Shown one piece after another: positions 21,609 to 33,350 of a stretch of 64,000 nucleotides of DNA. Every line of letters starts with the position of its first letter. The stretch's first letter is position 1. Position numbers and translations under genes: made by a program. Under the pieces are notes generated by a model. The model did not search any database, was not told where the DNA came from, and saw only the letters and a program-made list of their open reading frames with translations. Source of the stretch: Diphasiastrum complanatum (lineage: Eukaryota > Streptophyta > Lycopodiopsida > Lycopodiales > Lycopodiaceae); contig CM055106.1 in the NCBI GenBank assembly GCA_029204225.1, positions 14,448,393 through 14,512,392 of the forward strand, read 5' to 3'.

Positions 21609-23410
21609 TCACATAATTGATGTGGCAACTTGATTGCTATCGTGAGCATGCAAGGTATCAATCCAAACATCACAGAGCAACTTGAATCCATGAACCAATA
21701 CCCCACAAACATGTGTTTTCAAAAATTGATTGCCCTCTAATCTGGGAGGGGGGTAATGTTGTTGTATTTTGATCCATTTCATCAATGATAAGACACAAGG
21801 ATTGTTCAAGATGGGATCTTGACTCTTCTATCGAATATGCATAAAATTTTCTAGAACCGAAAACATGATGTAGATGACGACCTCTCAATGCAATATAGTG
21901 ATCACGCATCCTAATGTTAGGATTTGTCTCTATTGCATTTTTAAGGTCGTCCCATGTTTTGCATTTGGACATTCTTTGTCTTGTTGGAGTCTTGGCATGT
22001 CCAAACTCTTGTTTCCACATCTTGTAGAGCGTGGATCTTGAAAGCGTCTTTAAGTTGTGTGTTTATAGTTTTGAAGACGTCATGTATGCATGCCGAGTGG
22101 GAGATGATGTTCGCAAATAACAGTGCCATCTTTTAATTTATGTTGCAAATGTGGTTGAGGCAATGCATGCTTTTCCAAAATCCCACACATTATGGCCAAC
22201 CCTTTCGAAGAATATCCACGTTGCTTGAATGTGCTGGTGTTTCCATGAAACTTGTACACAATGGAATAATGTGCCTCAACAATTACTTGCCAAAACATTC
22301 CATGGGAGATTCCCAATAGATTTTGATATGCTTTTATGCATATAGCTTTACCATACAACGAAGGTTTGAAACACAATTTGGGTTCCTCCAAAATATCAAA
22401 CATTGCATCTGACTTTTCTCGTCTATGGAGAAAACATTTGAACATTTGCAATAATTGATTATGCTTGTGAGCTCCTCGTTTTCTCCACACACCTAGTCAC
22501 AAGTCTTCACATTCTTTGTAGGTAATTTGTCGAATGCACAACTTACTACAACATGGTTGCATCAATGTTTCCCTTATATTTTTTGAGGATAAACGTATTC
22601 CGTCTTTTTTGGTGCAACATAAGTAAGCACACATTTTCTTTTGAGACTCCGAGTAGTTCCAAAGGATGTTGAATCTACTTGAGGCTCTCTTTGTAGATCT
22701 TCCAAAAGTTCATCTGCTTGTGACCATCTTGATCTTGCAGGATCGTTTGTCATATTAGCATCATGTAATATGTTGCTTGTAATCATGTTCATCGAAATTG
22801 AATTTTGAAAAATCTGAATTACGTCGGGTGGATGCATTTGCACTTGCAAAAATTGACAATTTCGGTGTACGCTTTGTTTGAATGCTGATTTCAGAATGAC
22901 GTCTTTTATTTTTGTTGTTATCAAGAGCCTCTCCAACATCCTCCACACCTATAAGAATATCCGAGTTATATGCTGATGCAGATATATTAGTGCGAGTGAC
23001 CACATCCTCGACATCTGTCATGATATTCAAATTATAGCTACTTGTTCTTGACATACTATGATCATGAAAAATATCTTCAATTCCTATGAAGATATCCAAG
23101 TTATAGTTACTTGATCTTGACATATTACGACCTTGAGAAATACCTTCAATTTCTGTCAAGATATCCGAGTTATAGTTACTTGATATTGTTGTATTGCAAT
23201 CAGTGGATCTATTTTTGACATCTGCTGATCTTGTTGATGTTTTTTGGATGCTACCCCTTTTTGAACCACAAGAATGGCCCAGCATTTCTTCATTTTGTTT
23301 CTATTTGAACATTTAGAATAATACGAAAAGCACTCACTTAATGGTTCAGTAAATGATACATGTTTTCTCTTTTTAGAGTGCAAAGATAACTTTGACAAAC
23401 ACCAAATCAT
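21609..23410 (-). pseudogene. Broken transposon-like gene, DUF7869-type motif
   Basis: A set of colinear minus-strand frames (23410-23156, 23285-22761, 22948-22574, 22490-22080, 22129-21941, 22020-21670, 21809-21609) separated by stops and shifts. The central part reads CFKPSLYGKAICIKAYQNLL and STFKQRGYSSKGLA. Further on is SLCLIIDEMDQNTTTLPP, close to an IIIDGMDQNKT-type motif I recall from multicopy, probably transposon-encoded proteins (I believe DUF7869) of plants and animals. The N-terminal part carries four imperfect repeats of 22-23 residues around YNxDI-EDI (22925-23180). Family assignment is from memory; inactivation is certain. Confidence 0.5.
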
Positions 23411-23581
23411 TGTTTAATTTTGTAAAAAGGGTCTCCATCATCTATCATGACATTCGCAATATTTCCTTCTACAACACATACCTTCGACTGATTTCTTCGT
23501 GGACGTCTCGTCTTGGGCAGCGCCTCGACAGCATTTTGGGATTGTAACTCAGCAGCGAGCTTTTATCTTTGAGCTGCTGCT

Positions 23582-23806
23582 TTAGGTCAAATATGACTTC
23601 TTTTTTAAGATCAAAGTCATCACTGCTTGAGCATATTCCAAGTGATCAGTAGCTCCCAAACGCACTTGAATTGTATAAAGCTGATTGGAAAGTTTCTCAA
23701 TATTCCCCAGAGCTTGCAAATATTTGTCATGTGCATCTGGCCTGGTACAGGTCTGGATTGTTTCTGTAGATGATAACTCCTTTAGCTCTGCTAACTCTTC
23801 TTCGAT
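23582..23806 (-). pseudogene. Coiled-coil-like fragment
   Basis: A 74-codon stretch of minus strand reads IEEELAELKELSSTETIQ and LQALGNIEKLSNQLYTIQV, with heptad-like Leu/Ile spacing. It is bounded by stops. It lies upstream of the broken gene at 21609-23410 on the same strand and may be an exon of that gene or of a separate lost gene. Confidence 0.3.
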
Positions 23807-24214
23807 TCAAAAGAGTGAGCTTCCTACATTGATTGTTGAAGCAGTTGACCAAGTGATTGATTTATTTTGAGCAACTTCTTGTTTTCTGCTTCCAAAGATA
23901 CAATATTTTTGCTGGATGTCTTGATTAATTCTGACATCTCATCAGAGGAGTTGATTAATGTCATCATGCTTCTTTCCATCCGCATATCGTAGGCATGAAT
24001 TTCACTTACAAGATGCTTTCCGCCCCCTGATAATTCATGATACCACTATGGATGGGGCACTTTTTCTTCCTCCTCTTTATCTATAGCCTCTTCCTCGGCA
24101 ATTTCCTTCCCTTTGTCTGGCTTTTCAAAAACCGTATCATCATCTTCTATGGGACTGGGACTCTTCTGCTTCTATGAAGATGAAACAGAAGTTGTCTTGT
24201 TTGAATCAACTGCA

Positions 24215-24360
24215 TGGCATCTGCATTACAGGAGCTCCCGAGTACAAAAGGGCCTTCTCAAAAGATACTTTTATTTTTTCTCTCTAATTTTTTCTTCCAC
24301 TTGGATCAATCAAAAGAACCAAAAATCAAATCTATGTTGCGTAGCTCATCGAGACTAGCA
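24215..24360. mobile_element. Truncated MITE relative of 15473-15890
   Basis: CAGGAGCTCCCGAGTACAAA, then TTTTATTTTTTCTC, AATTTTTTCTTCCACTTGGA, TCAATCAAAAGAAC and AAATCTATGTTGCGTAGCTC follow the order of the left half of the MITE at 15473. The right half is missing. Confidence 0.5.
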
Positions 24361-24586
24361 AATTCGTCTACGATTTTTGAATTTTATAAATTGCCGTCGG
24401 GCAGCTCTTATGCATATGATTGGTTGACATGTGCTACCCGGAGAGTACAATGCTACCTCGAATCAGCTTCTTCTAGTTAAATTACTAACCCGGAATGGTT
24501 ACAAACTAGTTTATAATAGTAACCACATTGGTTGGATATTGTGATCACAGTAATCTTGCATAGTTACAGTTAGTGGCAAAGTTTGA

Positions 24587-24719
<133 letters not shown>

Positions 24720-24937
24720 ATGGCATCAATAGATTCTATCATTCTTTACAATGAGAAAGACGTAACAGAAAATTGGACACCAAAAAAATGCGTCAAAAAC
24801 ACATGGGTATTAATGCATCCATCATCAAAAGTAGTGTTTAGATAGAGAAAATGATCCAAGTTATCTTTCAGGTCCTATTGGAAAGCTAGGATTCTTGACT
24901 TTAGAGCATCCCCAGGTGGACAATCCATTTTTTAGAG

Positions 24938-25936
24938 GTGTTAGTTCAACATGTTTATATGCATTCCGAGTTGAGTATTCAATCTGTCAATCCAAATGAT
25001 CATAAAAAATGCAATTGTAAGTATCATTGCGGTTTTATTTTTATGCAACTAAATTCAACTCTATTCCTTTATGCAGATTTACTTTTATTTAGCAGACTGA
25101 ATTTGGATATCAATTTGGTAACTCATATCTATTCTATCATCAGATTTATATCCATCAAATATCAAGGAATGGGAGCTCGCACAATCAGTTGCAGGTATAT
25201 TGGATGTCATACATTCAGATATAAAAAAATTGTATACCAAGGCCGATTTTCAAAAGAACTTGCGGATAGTGGAATCTTTTTTTATGAGTCACTTTACATT
25301 CTAGATACACATGAAAGATTTGGGAATCTTGAGGCCCTTCCACTTCCAAGCTTGGATAGTGAAGAATGGATTACTCTTTGACAATATTGTTCAGAATCAT
25401 TTCAATGCAAGCTCTTTACTGATGTAAAGAATTCTATGAAAATAAGTATTGGGTCCAAAAATGTCCGATTAAGTTGGTTTATTTCTTTGAATGTATTTGT
25501 TGATTTTTTTTCAATTGTAAATGTGCATAGAACACCGACATTATTTGTTTGTAAGGATTTGTCAGATGAGACATTGTCAAAACTTATGGACAAAGATTGG
25601 GACCATAAATCAAACGGAGAAATAGATTGCCGAATAAAAAAAGACTCCATTTGCTTTTGATATCAAATTGAAAGACAAACGTTGAGCCTTAATTTTCACT
25701 ATCAAAGATGGAAAAAGAGTGGTATAACATGGATACCATTAGATCAAGACATGGAACAAGATGGACACAATAATAGAAAGCAAATTGACATTACATACAA
25801 TGATGAACTCATGACTATTATTGAAGTTGAAGAAGACTGGAGCCTTCGCTATATCCGAACAGAGCTTGTCTTATTACAATACGAGCTTTCTAAATATTTT
25901 AGGTTACGTCTGTGCCCATTCAGGCCCGGACGATAG
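24938..25936 (+). pseudogene. Decayed plus-strand coding region, not recognised
   Basis: Successive frames (24938-25381, 25436-25660, 25682-25936) have protein-like composition: ILDTHERFGNLEALPLPSLD, LSDETLSKLMDKDWDHKSNG, WIPLDQDMEQDGHNNRKQ and IEVEEDWSLRYIRTELVLLQ. They are separated by stops. The last part is acidic and looks like a real protein C-terminus. I cannot name it. Unlike neighbouring frames it shows no retroelement motif. Confidence 0.35.
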
Positions 25937-26260
25937 GTCTCAGATGTTGTGGACAGGCTTTCGGATTGCCGACATGGACGTTGGATTCCGAAGTCCATCG
26001 GATTACATGTAATTTTCTTTTTGAAAAAAACATGCCAGGTCATATCCACGTTTGAATGTCAGAATCTGACATGTCGATTCCGACGTGCCTTTCAAAAATT
26101 GGTTGTCACCCATATTTCCCAATTGTCGGACTCTGATTTTCGGATTTTTTACTAGGACGTCGTATTTCGACGTGTCGGATTGCGACGGATTATGAAATTT
26201 TTGAACATATGTCGGACGCCCATGTCGGAATCTGCGCGATATGTTATTGTGGACCAGCAT
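25937..26260. other. GTCGGA-rich low-complexity patch
   Basis: The words TCGGA/GTCGG and their complements occur about every 20-30 bp (TTTCGGATTGCCGAC, GTCGATTCCGACGTG, TGTCGGATTGCGACGG, TGTCGGACGCCCATGTCGGA). No coding frame of note. Confidence 0.5.
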
Positions 26261-26366
26261 AGGATAATGATAAGTTTGTGAAGCACATTTTGTTTTTTTG
26301 TGTCAACTGTTTTTTTTTAATCTATGCTTAGCATAAGTCTTAGTTAGAGTTTTTTTTAAGGTTACG

Positions 26367-27430
<1,064 letters not shown>

Positions 27431-28080
27431 TGTGAAGGATTTCAGATCATTCAAGATCCAATCCATGTCCCAAATCTTTGGTTACAATAAGGAGCAAACC
27501 AACAATCCTGCCAATGTAGAAAAATCAACATCTACATACAAAATGAGATGCAAACTCTAAGAGATACTGATCAAACATGAACCAACACATAAAATATGTT
27601 TTTTGTCCGTACAATTACAGTACCCTACTGTATCTCACATGTGTGAAACCAAAAATAGTAATAAATGATCATTCTACACATAGAATTGCAAGATAACACC
27701 AAGATAGTGCACCAATGAGTAGTAGAACCCAAAGAGGACCATGTATAATGATGAAATGAGAGATAGAAGAGAGAAGATATGTCTCTCCATGACTTACATC
27801 CTTTTATAGAGTTTCCAAACCCTATTTGGACACTTGGCTTTCCCTCCAAAATGTAAACCCTACTATTTTTGGATCTAGATTCAATGTACCCAAAGTAATT
27901 TGAATCTCTCTCAAACTCGACTACCAACTTTTCCACACTTTCAAAAAGTGTTTATTGAATGTATTTTAAACTAACATAACTTCAAAAAGTTTATCTCTAA
28001 GTCTAAAATGAGTTTTGGCCTCTTATTGACAATTTACAAAATGTGACTAAACTAGACTAAACTAGTTGAAATCTCTCACA
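27431..28080 (-). repeat. C1 3' LTR
   Basis: 650 bp, nearly identical to 31568-32213. In minus sense TATAAAAG (27801-27808) is a good TATA box. The inner edge is marked by the polypurine tract. Confidence 0.92.
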
Positions 28081-28168
28081 CTCCCTCTTCAACTAGTTTT
28101 GGCATAGTTTTGACATTAGAACTTTGATCCAACTTTAGAATGATCTCCATCCTAAGTATAGATCTCCT

Positions 28169-29182
28169 TTATAAGGTTCTAAAGTATCTTTCATAATTGA
28201 TATAGAGAATAGTGTCCAAATTGGATGCTTCACTATTTCTTATATCAATTTTACACATCAAGATATAACTAGAACATGAAGAACCAAATAGAATGTGAAT
28301 GAAATGATTCCTCCATGTTTCAAAATTTGAACTCTCTGGAAAATTATACCAACCAAACAATAAATGTGAGTGATGACCATTTGCTTGCTTGTCTCCAACT
28401 TTCTCCTTTCTTGATATGTCTTTACCATAAAACTCCATGAATGAGCCTCCATCTCCATCTTGCCACAAGAAACCATCAAACCTTGGAAATCCATGAGTAG
28501 GTGAGTACATTAATGATACAAATCCAGTACCACATGACTCCATAAACCAAGTAGGTTGCACTAGTCCATCTTCAAGATCTACTTGACACAAGAAAATGAC
28601 CATGAATTCACCAAAAAATGACAATCTCCAAACATTAACATCAAGTAGCTCAAAACTTGAGAGCTTGATCATGGATGAGTGATATAATGAGTCTCCAATA
28701 GCTTCATTTCCATCAGCAAAACCAGCCAAGAATGCTAGTACAACTCCAACAATAAGATATTGCAAGACAATGTAGCTAGTTTGTCCATATCTTGACAGTT
28801 TGCACACATCCACATGAAATAGCTCAAACATGAGATAGATCAAGTAAAGTAAACTTGAACAACACTTCCTTGCTACAGTGATCAATTCATAATCATAGAA
28901 TCCTTTGAGTTGATGAAGAGATGTGAGATCCATGCCTTGGATCTTCCCGAGAACCAATCTTCCATTGCTATTTCCTTCATAATACTCCCTCTTAATGATT
29001 GCATCATAAGAAGTAGAAACCTCAAAGACATTAGAAGCCATGAAAAAAATGATTAGTATCTTCAACATAAGGATGATTGAAGTACTCTCTTTTTTCAGAC
29101 AAGAACTTCTACTCAATGTTTTAGGTAATGAATCATATGATAATGATTCTTCCTCACTATCATTAACAATGACATCATTCAA
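28169..29182 (-). pseudogene. C1 unknown ORF with hydrophobic segments
   Basis: 337 codons. Starts MNDVIVNDSEEESLSYDSLP, then a hydrophobic run (residues 36-50), KGFYDYELIT (93-102), hydrophobic stretches at about 107-123 and 137-154 (QYLIVGVVLAFLAGFADG), and a Trp/Phe/Gly-rich C-terminal half. The start and first hydrophobic run are conserved in C2 (12286). Relative to C2 this copy lacks several hundred bases after ELIT and has a 250-bp block C2 lacks. No known domain was recognised. Position before the 3' LTR is where env-like genes sit in some plant retroelements, so a membrane accessory protein is a guess. Confidence 0.5.
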
Positions 29183-29269
29183 AGCACATTCTACTTTGAG
29201 CTCTTCACATACTTCTCTTCTTCTTGACTTGTGACTATCTCCCTCACCAAGTCTCTTGATAGAACCATT

Positions 29270-30523
29270 TTATCTACTCTCTTTATGAAGACATGTGACT
29301 CCTCTTGCTGGAAAAATGACTTTCTTGGAATCATAACAAAAGAATGTAGAAGAACCACCTCCTTCATGCATGCACCTAGCAACATCTCTTTCCATATGAT
29401 CAAATAAATCATTAGCAACAACCTTTTCCAAGGAAGAACCTTCACCTACATTGATGAAGTTAGCTCTTTCCTTACCTTTTGCATGCTTGCACTTGCCATG
29501 AAAAACCATTGAAACACCATCATTATCCTCAAGACTAGCCAAGTTAGCACAAAGATGAACATCTCCAAGAAGCATATTAGATCTTGACGTAGATCTAGCA
29601 TAAGGAAGCTTTTTAGACTTTGCATAAGATCCACCAATCTTATTGATGCCTAGAGGTAACTTTGGAAAGTTGAGACCAATCTCCTTTTCCATTCCATCCT
29701 TTTTGTTAGCCATAACAAAAGCATCAAGCTTGAAAAGGCTACCTTGTCTATTGCCCCTAGCAACCAAGATTTCTTCCTTTGTAATGAAACAAGCATCACC
29801 ACCAAACTTTACCATGTATCCTTTCTCTATCATTTGACCAACACTTAGCAAATTCTTTGAAAGTGAAGGAATGTAAAGAACACCATCAAGTCTTGCTTTC
29901 CTATTAGTAGAGAGACAACTAGGAATTGAACCAGTACCTTCAATCACACACTCACCACCATTGGCTATGTGAATTGCTTTCTTGGCTCCATCATAAGTGA
30001 CCAAAGAAGTAAAGAACTCCTTGTGACTAGTCATGTGTGAACTAGCTCCACTATCAATCCACCATGAATCTTTGTCACCTTCACTTGATATTAGAGTTAA
30101 AGAACACATCAAAAGAGAATCACCACCACCTAGATCCTCATCATTAGTAGTAAAGTTGATTTGCTTGCTACCTTCATCTCTTTGCTTCTTTAAACATTCA
30201 TTTGAAAAATGCCCTTTGATTCCACAATAAAAGCATTTCAACTTAGACTTATCTTTCTTTTTGCCAAAAGAAGAAGTCTCACCTTGATCTTGCCCTTTAG
30301 ACCACTTGCCTTTGCCTTTGTCCTTGAACTTGCCTTTGATGTACATAGCATCCTCTTCATAATGAGATGTTGATGTAGATCCACCTCCTCTTGATTGAAG
30401 CCTATACTCCTCATTCACCAAGATCTCTTGCAAATCCACAATACTTGGCAAAGTTTTGAATACCAAAACTTTGAACAAGATTAGCATGATCATCCAACAA
30501 GCCATTAAGTATAACTTCAACAA
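29270..30523 (-). pseudogene. C1 gag C-terminus, zinc knuckle, retropepsin and unknown tail
   Basis: A 417-codon frame. After a short out-of-frame start it reads VDLQEILVNEEYRLQSR (gag end), a Lys-rich linker, and the zinc knuckle CFYCGIKGHFSNEC (CX2CX4HX4C). The protease follows: WWIDSGASSHMTSHKEFF with the catalytic DSG, later LDGVLYIPSLSKNLLSVGQ and SLFKLDAF. Where Copia elements go on to LWHxRLGH (integrase) this frame continues NKIGGSYAKSKKLPYARS, CKHAKGKERANFI and FFCYDSKKVIFPARGVTCLH, which is not integrase. The same tail occurs in C2, so this is family structure rather than a private deletion. The reading frame is long and protease residues are intact. Confidence 0.85.
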
Positions 30524-30966
30524 GTTCTACCTCCTTAATGCTTTCATCAATACATGCTAACTCATCATTGAATGCTTTAACTCTCAAAACAAAAGCATGA
30601 GTACTCTCCTCCTTCTTTTGCAAACTTTGAAAAGATTTGCCTCCTAAGAGTAAGCACTCTTGATGTAGACTTGGATTCATAAAGCTTCTTCAAAGCTTCC
30701 CAAGCCTCCAAAAATGATGTGCACTTACCAACTTCCGTGAGAAGTTCATTGGTAACATTCATCTTAATCATGTGTAGAGCTTTATTTGCTCTCTTGTCAT
30801 ACCTCACTTGATCTTGAGGTGCTTGAGGTCTCTCATCCACACCTGCGACAATCTCCATCAACTCATTCATCTCCAATAAGGACTCCATCCTCACCTTCCA
30901 AGTAGAATAGTTGATTGAGGTAAGCCTATCATTGCTCTCCAACATAAAGCCTCCACTTGTAGCCAT
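30411..30966 (-). pseudogene. C1 gag (UBN2-type) N-terminal and middle part
   Basis: Starts MATSGGFMLESNDRLTSINY, then STWKVRMESLL, VDERPQAPQDQVRYDKRA, EAWEALKKLYESKSTSRVLT and LRRQIFSKF. A frameshift near 30600 moves to a second frame with SFQSLQKKEESTHAFVLRVK and VEVILNGLLDDHANLV, and another shift near 30440 leads into the zinc-knuckle frame. This is the classic Copia gag fold that forms the particle coat. Two shifts make it inactive as read. Confidence 0.85.
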
Positions 30967-31555
30967 GTTGAAGTGACCCGATCTTCTCTTTCAACCTGTT
31001 CCAATGCACAAAGCACTCTGTTGAATGTCAACAAATGAACTCAAGAAGAAATCACAAAGATATGGAACCTCTCAAATCTCTTCTAGCACTTCTAACTAGA
31101 AAATCAACACATAGAATAGTGAAATCTTGATCAACCTATGATCTATCCTCAATCCAATGATTTTTGCCACTTCCTAAGATTGAAACACACTCAAATGAAG
31201 TTCAGTAACCTCACAAACTAGAGATCCAATCAAATTTAGGGTTTTGACAAAATCACAAAAAATTGAATATCTCAAATTCTACATGCAGTTTCTAGAAACT
31301 TGATATATCTTCTTGTAGACTCCAATGAGACCTTCCTAATTCACCAAAAATCATCTAAATCCAGTAATCCAAGTGTAAAATTGGAATTGATCAAGTATAT
31401 AACCCTATATTGAGTTTTGACCTACAAAAGATCAATTCTACACATGCAAGAATGCTGATTTTTGAGTAATAATCAATCTAGCATGCTCTAGCATTGGTAA
31501 CTCCTCCAAATCCTTGCTAAAGATGGCTGATCCTTTCATAACCTGAAACACAAGA

Positions 31556-31567
31556 GCTCTAATACCA
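31556..31567 (-). other. C1 primer-binding site
   Basis: The minus strand reads TGGTATTAGAGC directly after the 5' LTR: initiator-Met tRNA 3' end with one mismatch (T for C). Confidence 0.85.
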
Positions 31568-32213
31568 TGTGAAGGATTTCAGATCATTCAAGATCCAATC
31601 CATGTCCCAAATCTTTGATTACAATAAGGAGCAAACCAACAATCCTACCAATGTAAAAAAATCAGCATTTACATATAAAATGAGATGCAAACTCTAAGAG
31701 ATACTGATCAAACATGAACCAAAACATAAAATATGTTTTCTGTCCGTACAATTACAGTTCCCTACTGTATTTCATACGTGAGGAACCAAAAATAGCAATA
31801 AATGATCATTCTACACATAGAATTGCAAGATAACACCAAGATAGTGCACCAATGAGTAGTAGAACCCAAAGAGAACCATGTATAATGATGAAATGAGAGA
31901 TATAAGAGAGAAGATGTGTCTCTCCATGAGTTACATCCTTTTATAGAGTTTCCAAACCCTATTTGGACACTTGGCTTTCCCTCCAGAATGTAAACCCTAC
32001 TATTTTTGGGTCTAGATTCAATGTACCCAAAGTTCAAATTTGAATCTCTCTCAAACTCGACTACCAACTTTTCCACACTTTCAAAAAATGTTTATTGAAT
32101 GAACTAATATAACTTCAAAAAGTTTATCTCTAAGTCTAAAATGAGTTTTGGCCTCTTATTGACAATTTACAAAATGTGACTAAACTAGACTAAACTAGTT
32201 GAAATCTCTCACA
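31568..32213 (-). repeat. C1 5' LTR
   Basis: 646 bp, nearly identical to 27431-28080. TATA box TATAAAAG at 31938-31945 (minus sense) should drive the element transcript. Confidence 0.92.
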
Positions 32214-32509
32214 ATCATCAGGTTAGAATATCACGCTAATGATGTGCAAAAGATAGGTTTTTGGATGAGATTCAGTCATTATGAATTTCTCGTGCTTCCT
32301 TTTGGGTTGACGAATCCACTAGCTACGTTCTAACAGATGATGAATGACCTTTTTGTCCATATCTAGGGAAGTGTGTGGTTGTATTCCTAGATGACATTCT
32401 CATCTATAGTAGAACACTTAAGGAGCATTGGAGTCATCTTGAGACTATCTTAGATATTCTTAGATGAGAGAAACTATATGCTAAAGAATCTAAATGTGAG
32501 TTCTTTATC
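32214..32509 (+). pseudogene. Gypsy element F, RT part 2
   Basis: Resumes after C1 with RLEYHANDVQKIGFWMRFSH and YEFLVLPFGLTNP (RT motif 3-4). A shift later come [19 protein letters not shown] (YxDD box as FLDD) and KLYAKESKCEFF. A TGA or TAG lies in each readable frame. It is cut off at 32510 by element E. Confidence 0.88.
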
Positions 32510-33294
32510 TGTCACAGAGGCGACACTGTTTCGTGTTCGTCTTCTCCTTCTCTTATCGCAAACAATTTTCTTTTTTTGAATTATCTTTTCGTGCAGAAAA
32601 CCTTACAGGATCCCAGACACTCGACTCTTATCACAGAACATATTTTATTCTAGCAATCAAGACACACAACACAAGACAAAGAGATACACGAAAATAGAGC
32701 GACCATATTGTTAGTTTGGTTTTGGAGCGAGATCGTCAATGTCTCGCTCGTTGCGGATTGACACTCTACTCTTACGCTATGTTCGGCAGACTTTCATGCA
32801 CAGCTATGGTGTCTTTACTTTCTTACTCTATTTGCTACGTCTCTCTTTGTCTCTTACAAATCTCTGTATTCTCATCACTTTGTTATGATACAGAGAGGAT
32901 CGTTTATACCTCCACTATGTGGTTTACAAGATAGCTAAACGTCGAATTACCAGACTAGTTAATGCTAATCAACTAGTTAGTTAGTCTTCGTCATTGCTAC
33001 TTGTTTCAGTTGGGCGTGAAGCCCATTGAGCTGGCAACTGGAACACGAAAAAAAAAAATTTGTTTGATTTATAATCTCTTGTTTGCTTTCATTCTTTTTG
33101 TTTCTTATCGTAGTTTTTGTTTTGCATCCCTTTTGCGGTTTGTGGTCCTGGAGGTGTGTTTGCAATTCTCGAATGATTCGCGAATCGTTCATGCTTTGAG
33201 TCAAAGACACGTTGACTATCGTGAATCGTTCTCGTTCGACCTTCGTGTCTTATTTGTGTTGCGACAAAGTTGCAGGAGTTCACCATTTCTGACA
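32510..33294 (-). repeat. E 3' LTR
   Basis: 785 bp; plus-strand ends TGTCACAGAGGCGACACTG and CCATTTCTGACA. Matches the two halves of the split 5' LTR. Confidence 0.92.
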
Positions 33295-33350
33295 CTCCCT
33301 CTTGAATCTTGCAGCTTTGTTCGTTCAATCCAATTGCCTCTCTTTGCTTG

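Larger units (their letters stand above)
27431..32213 (-). mobile_element. Gag-protease-only Copia element C1 with both LTRs
   Basis: LTRs 27431-28080 and 31568-32213 (650 and 646 bp; minus sense TGTGAGAGATT...CCTTCACA) enclose 3.5 kb. The primer-binding site is 31556-31567 (TGGTATTAGAGC in minus sense). The polypurine tract is the complement of CTCCCTCTT at 28081. The interior encodes gag, zinc knuckle and retropepsin, then two regions of unknown function. There is no room for, and no trace of, integrase, RT or RNase H. It interrupts Gypsy F between RTRY and its next RT residues. Flanks (GATAT on the left, ATCAT on the right) show no clean 5-bp duplication. As it lacks polymerase it must have moved in trans. 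Confidence 0.9.
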
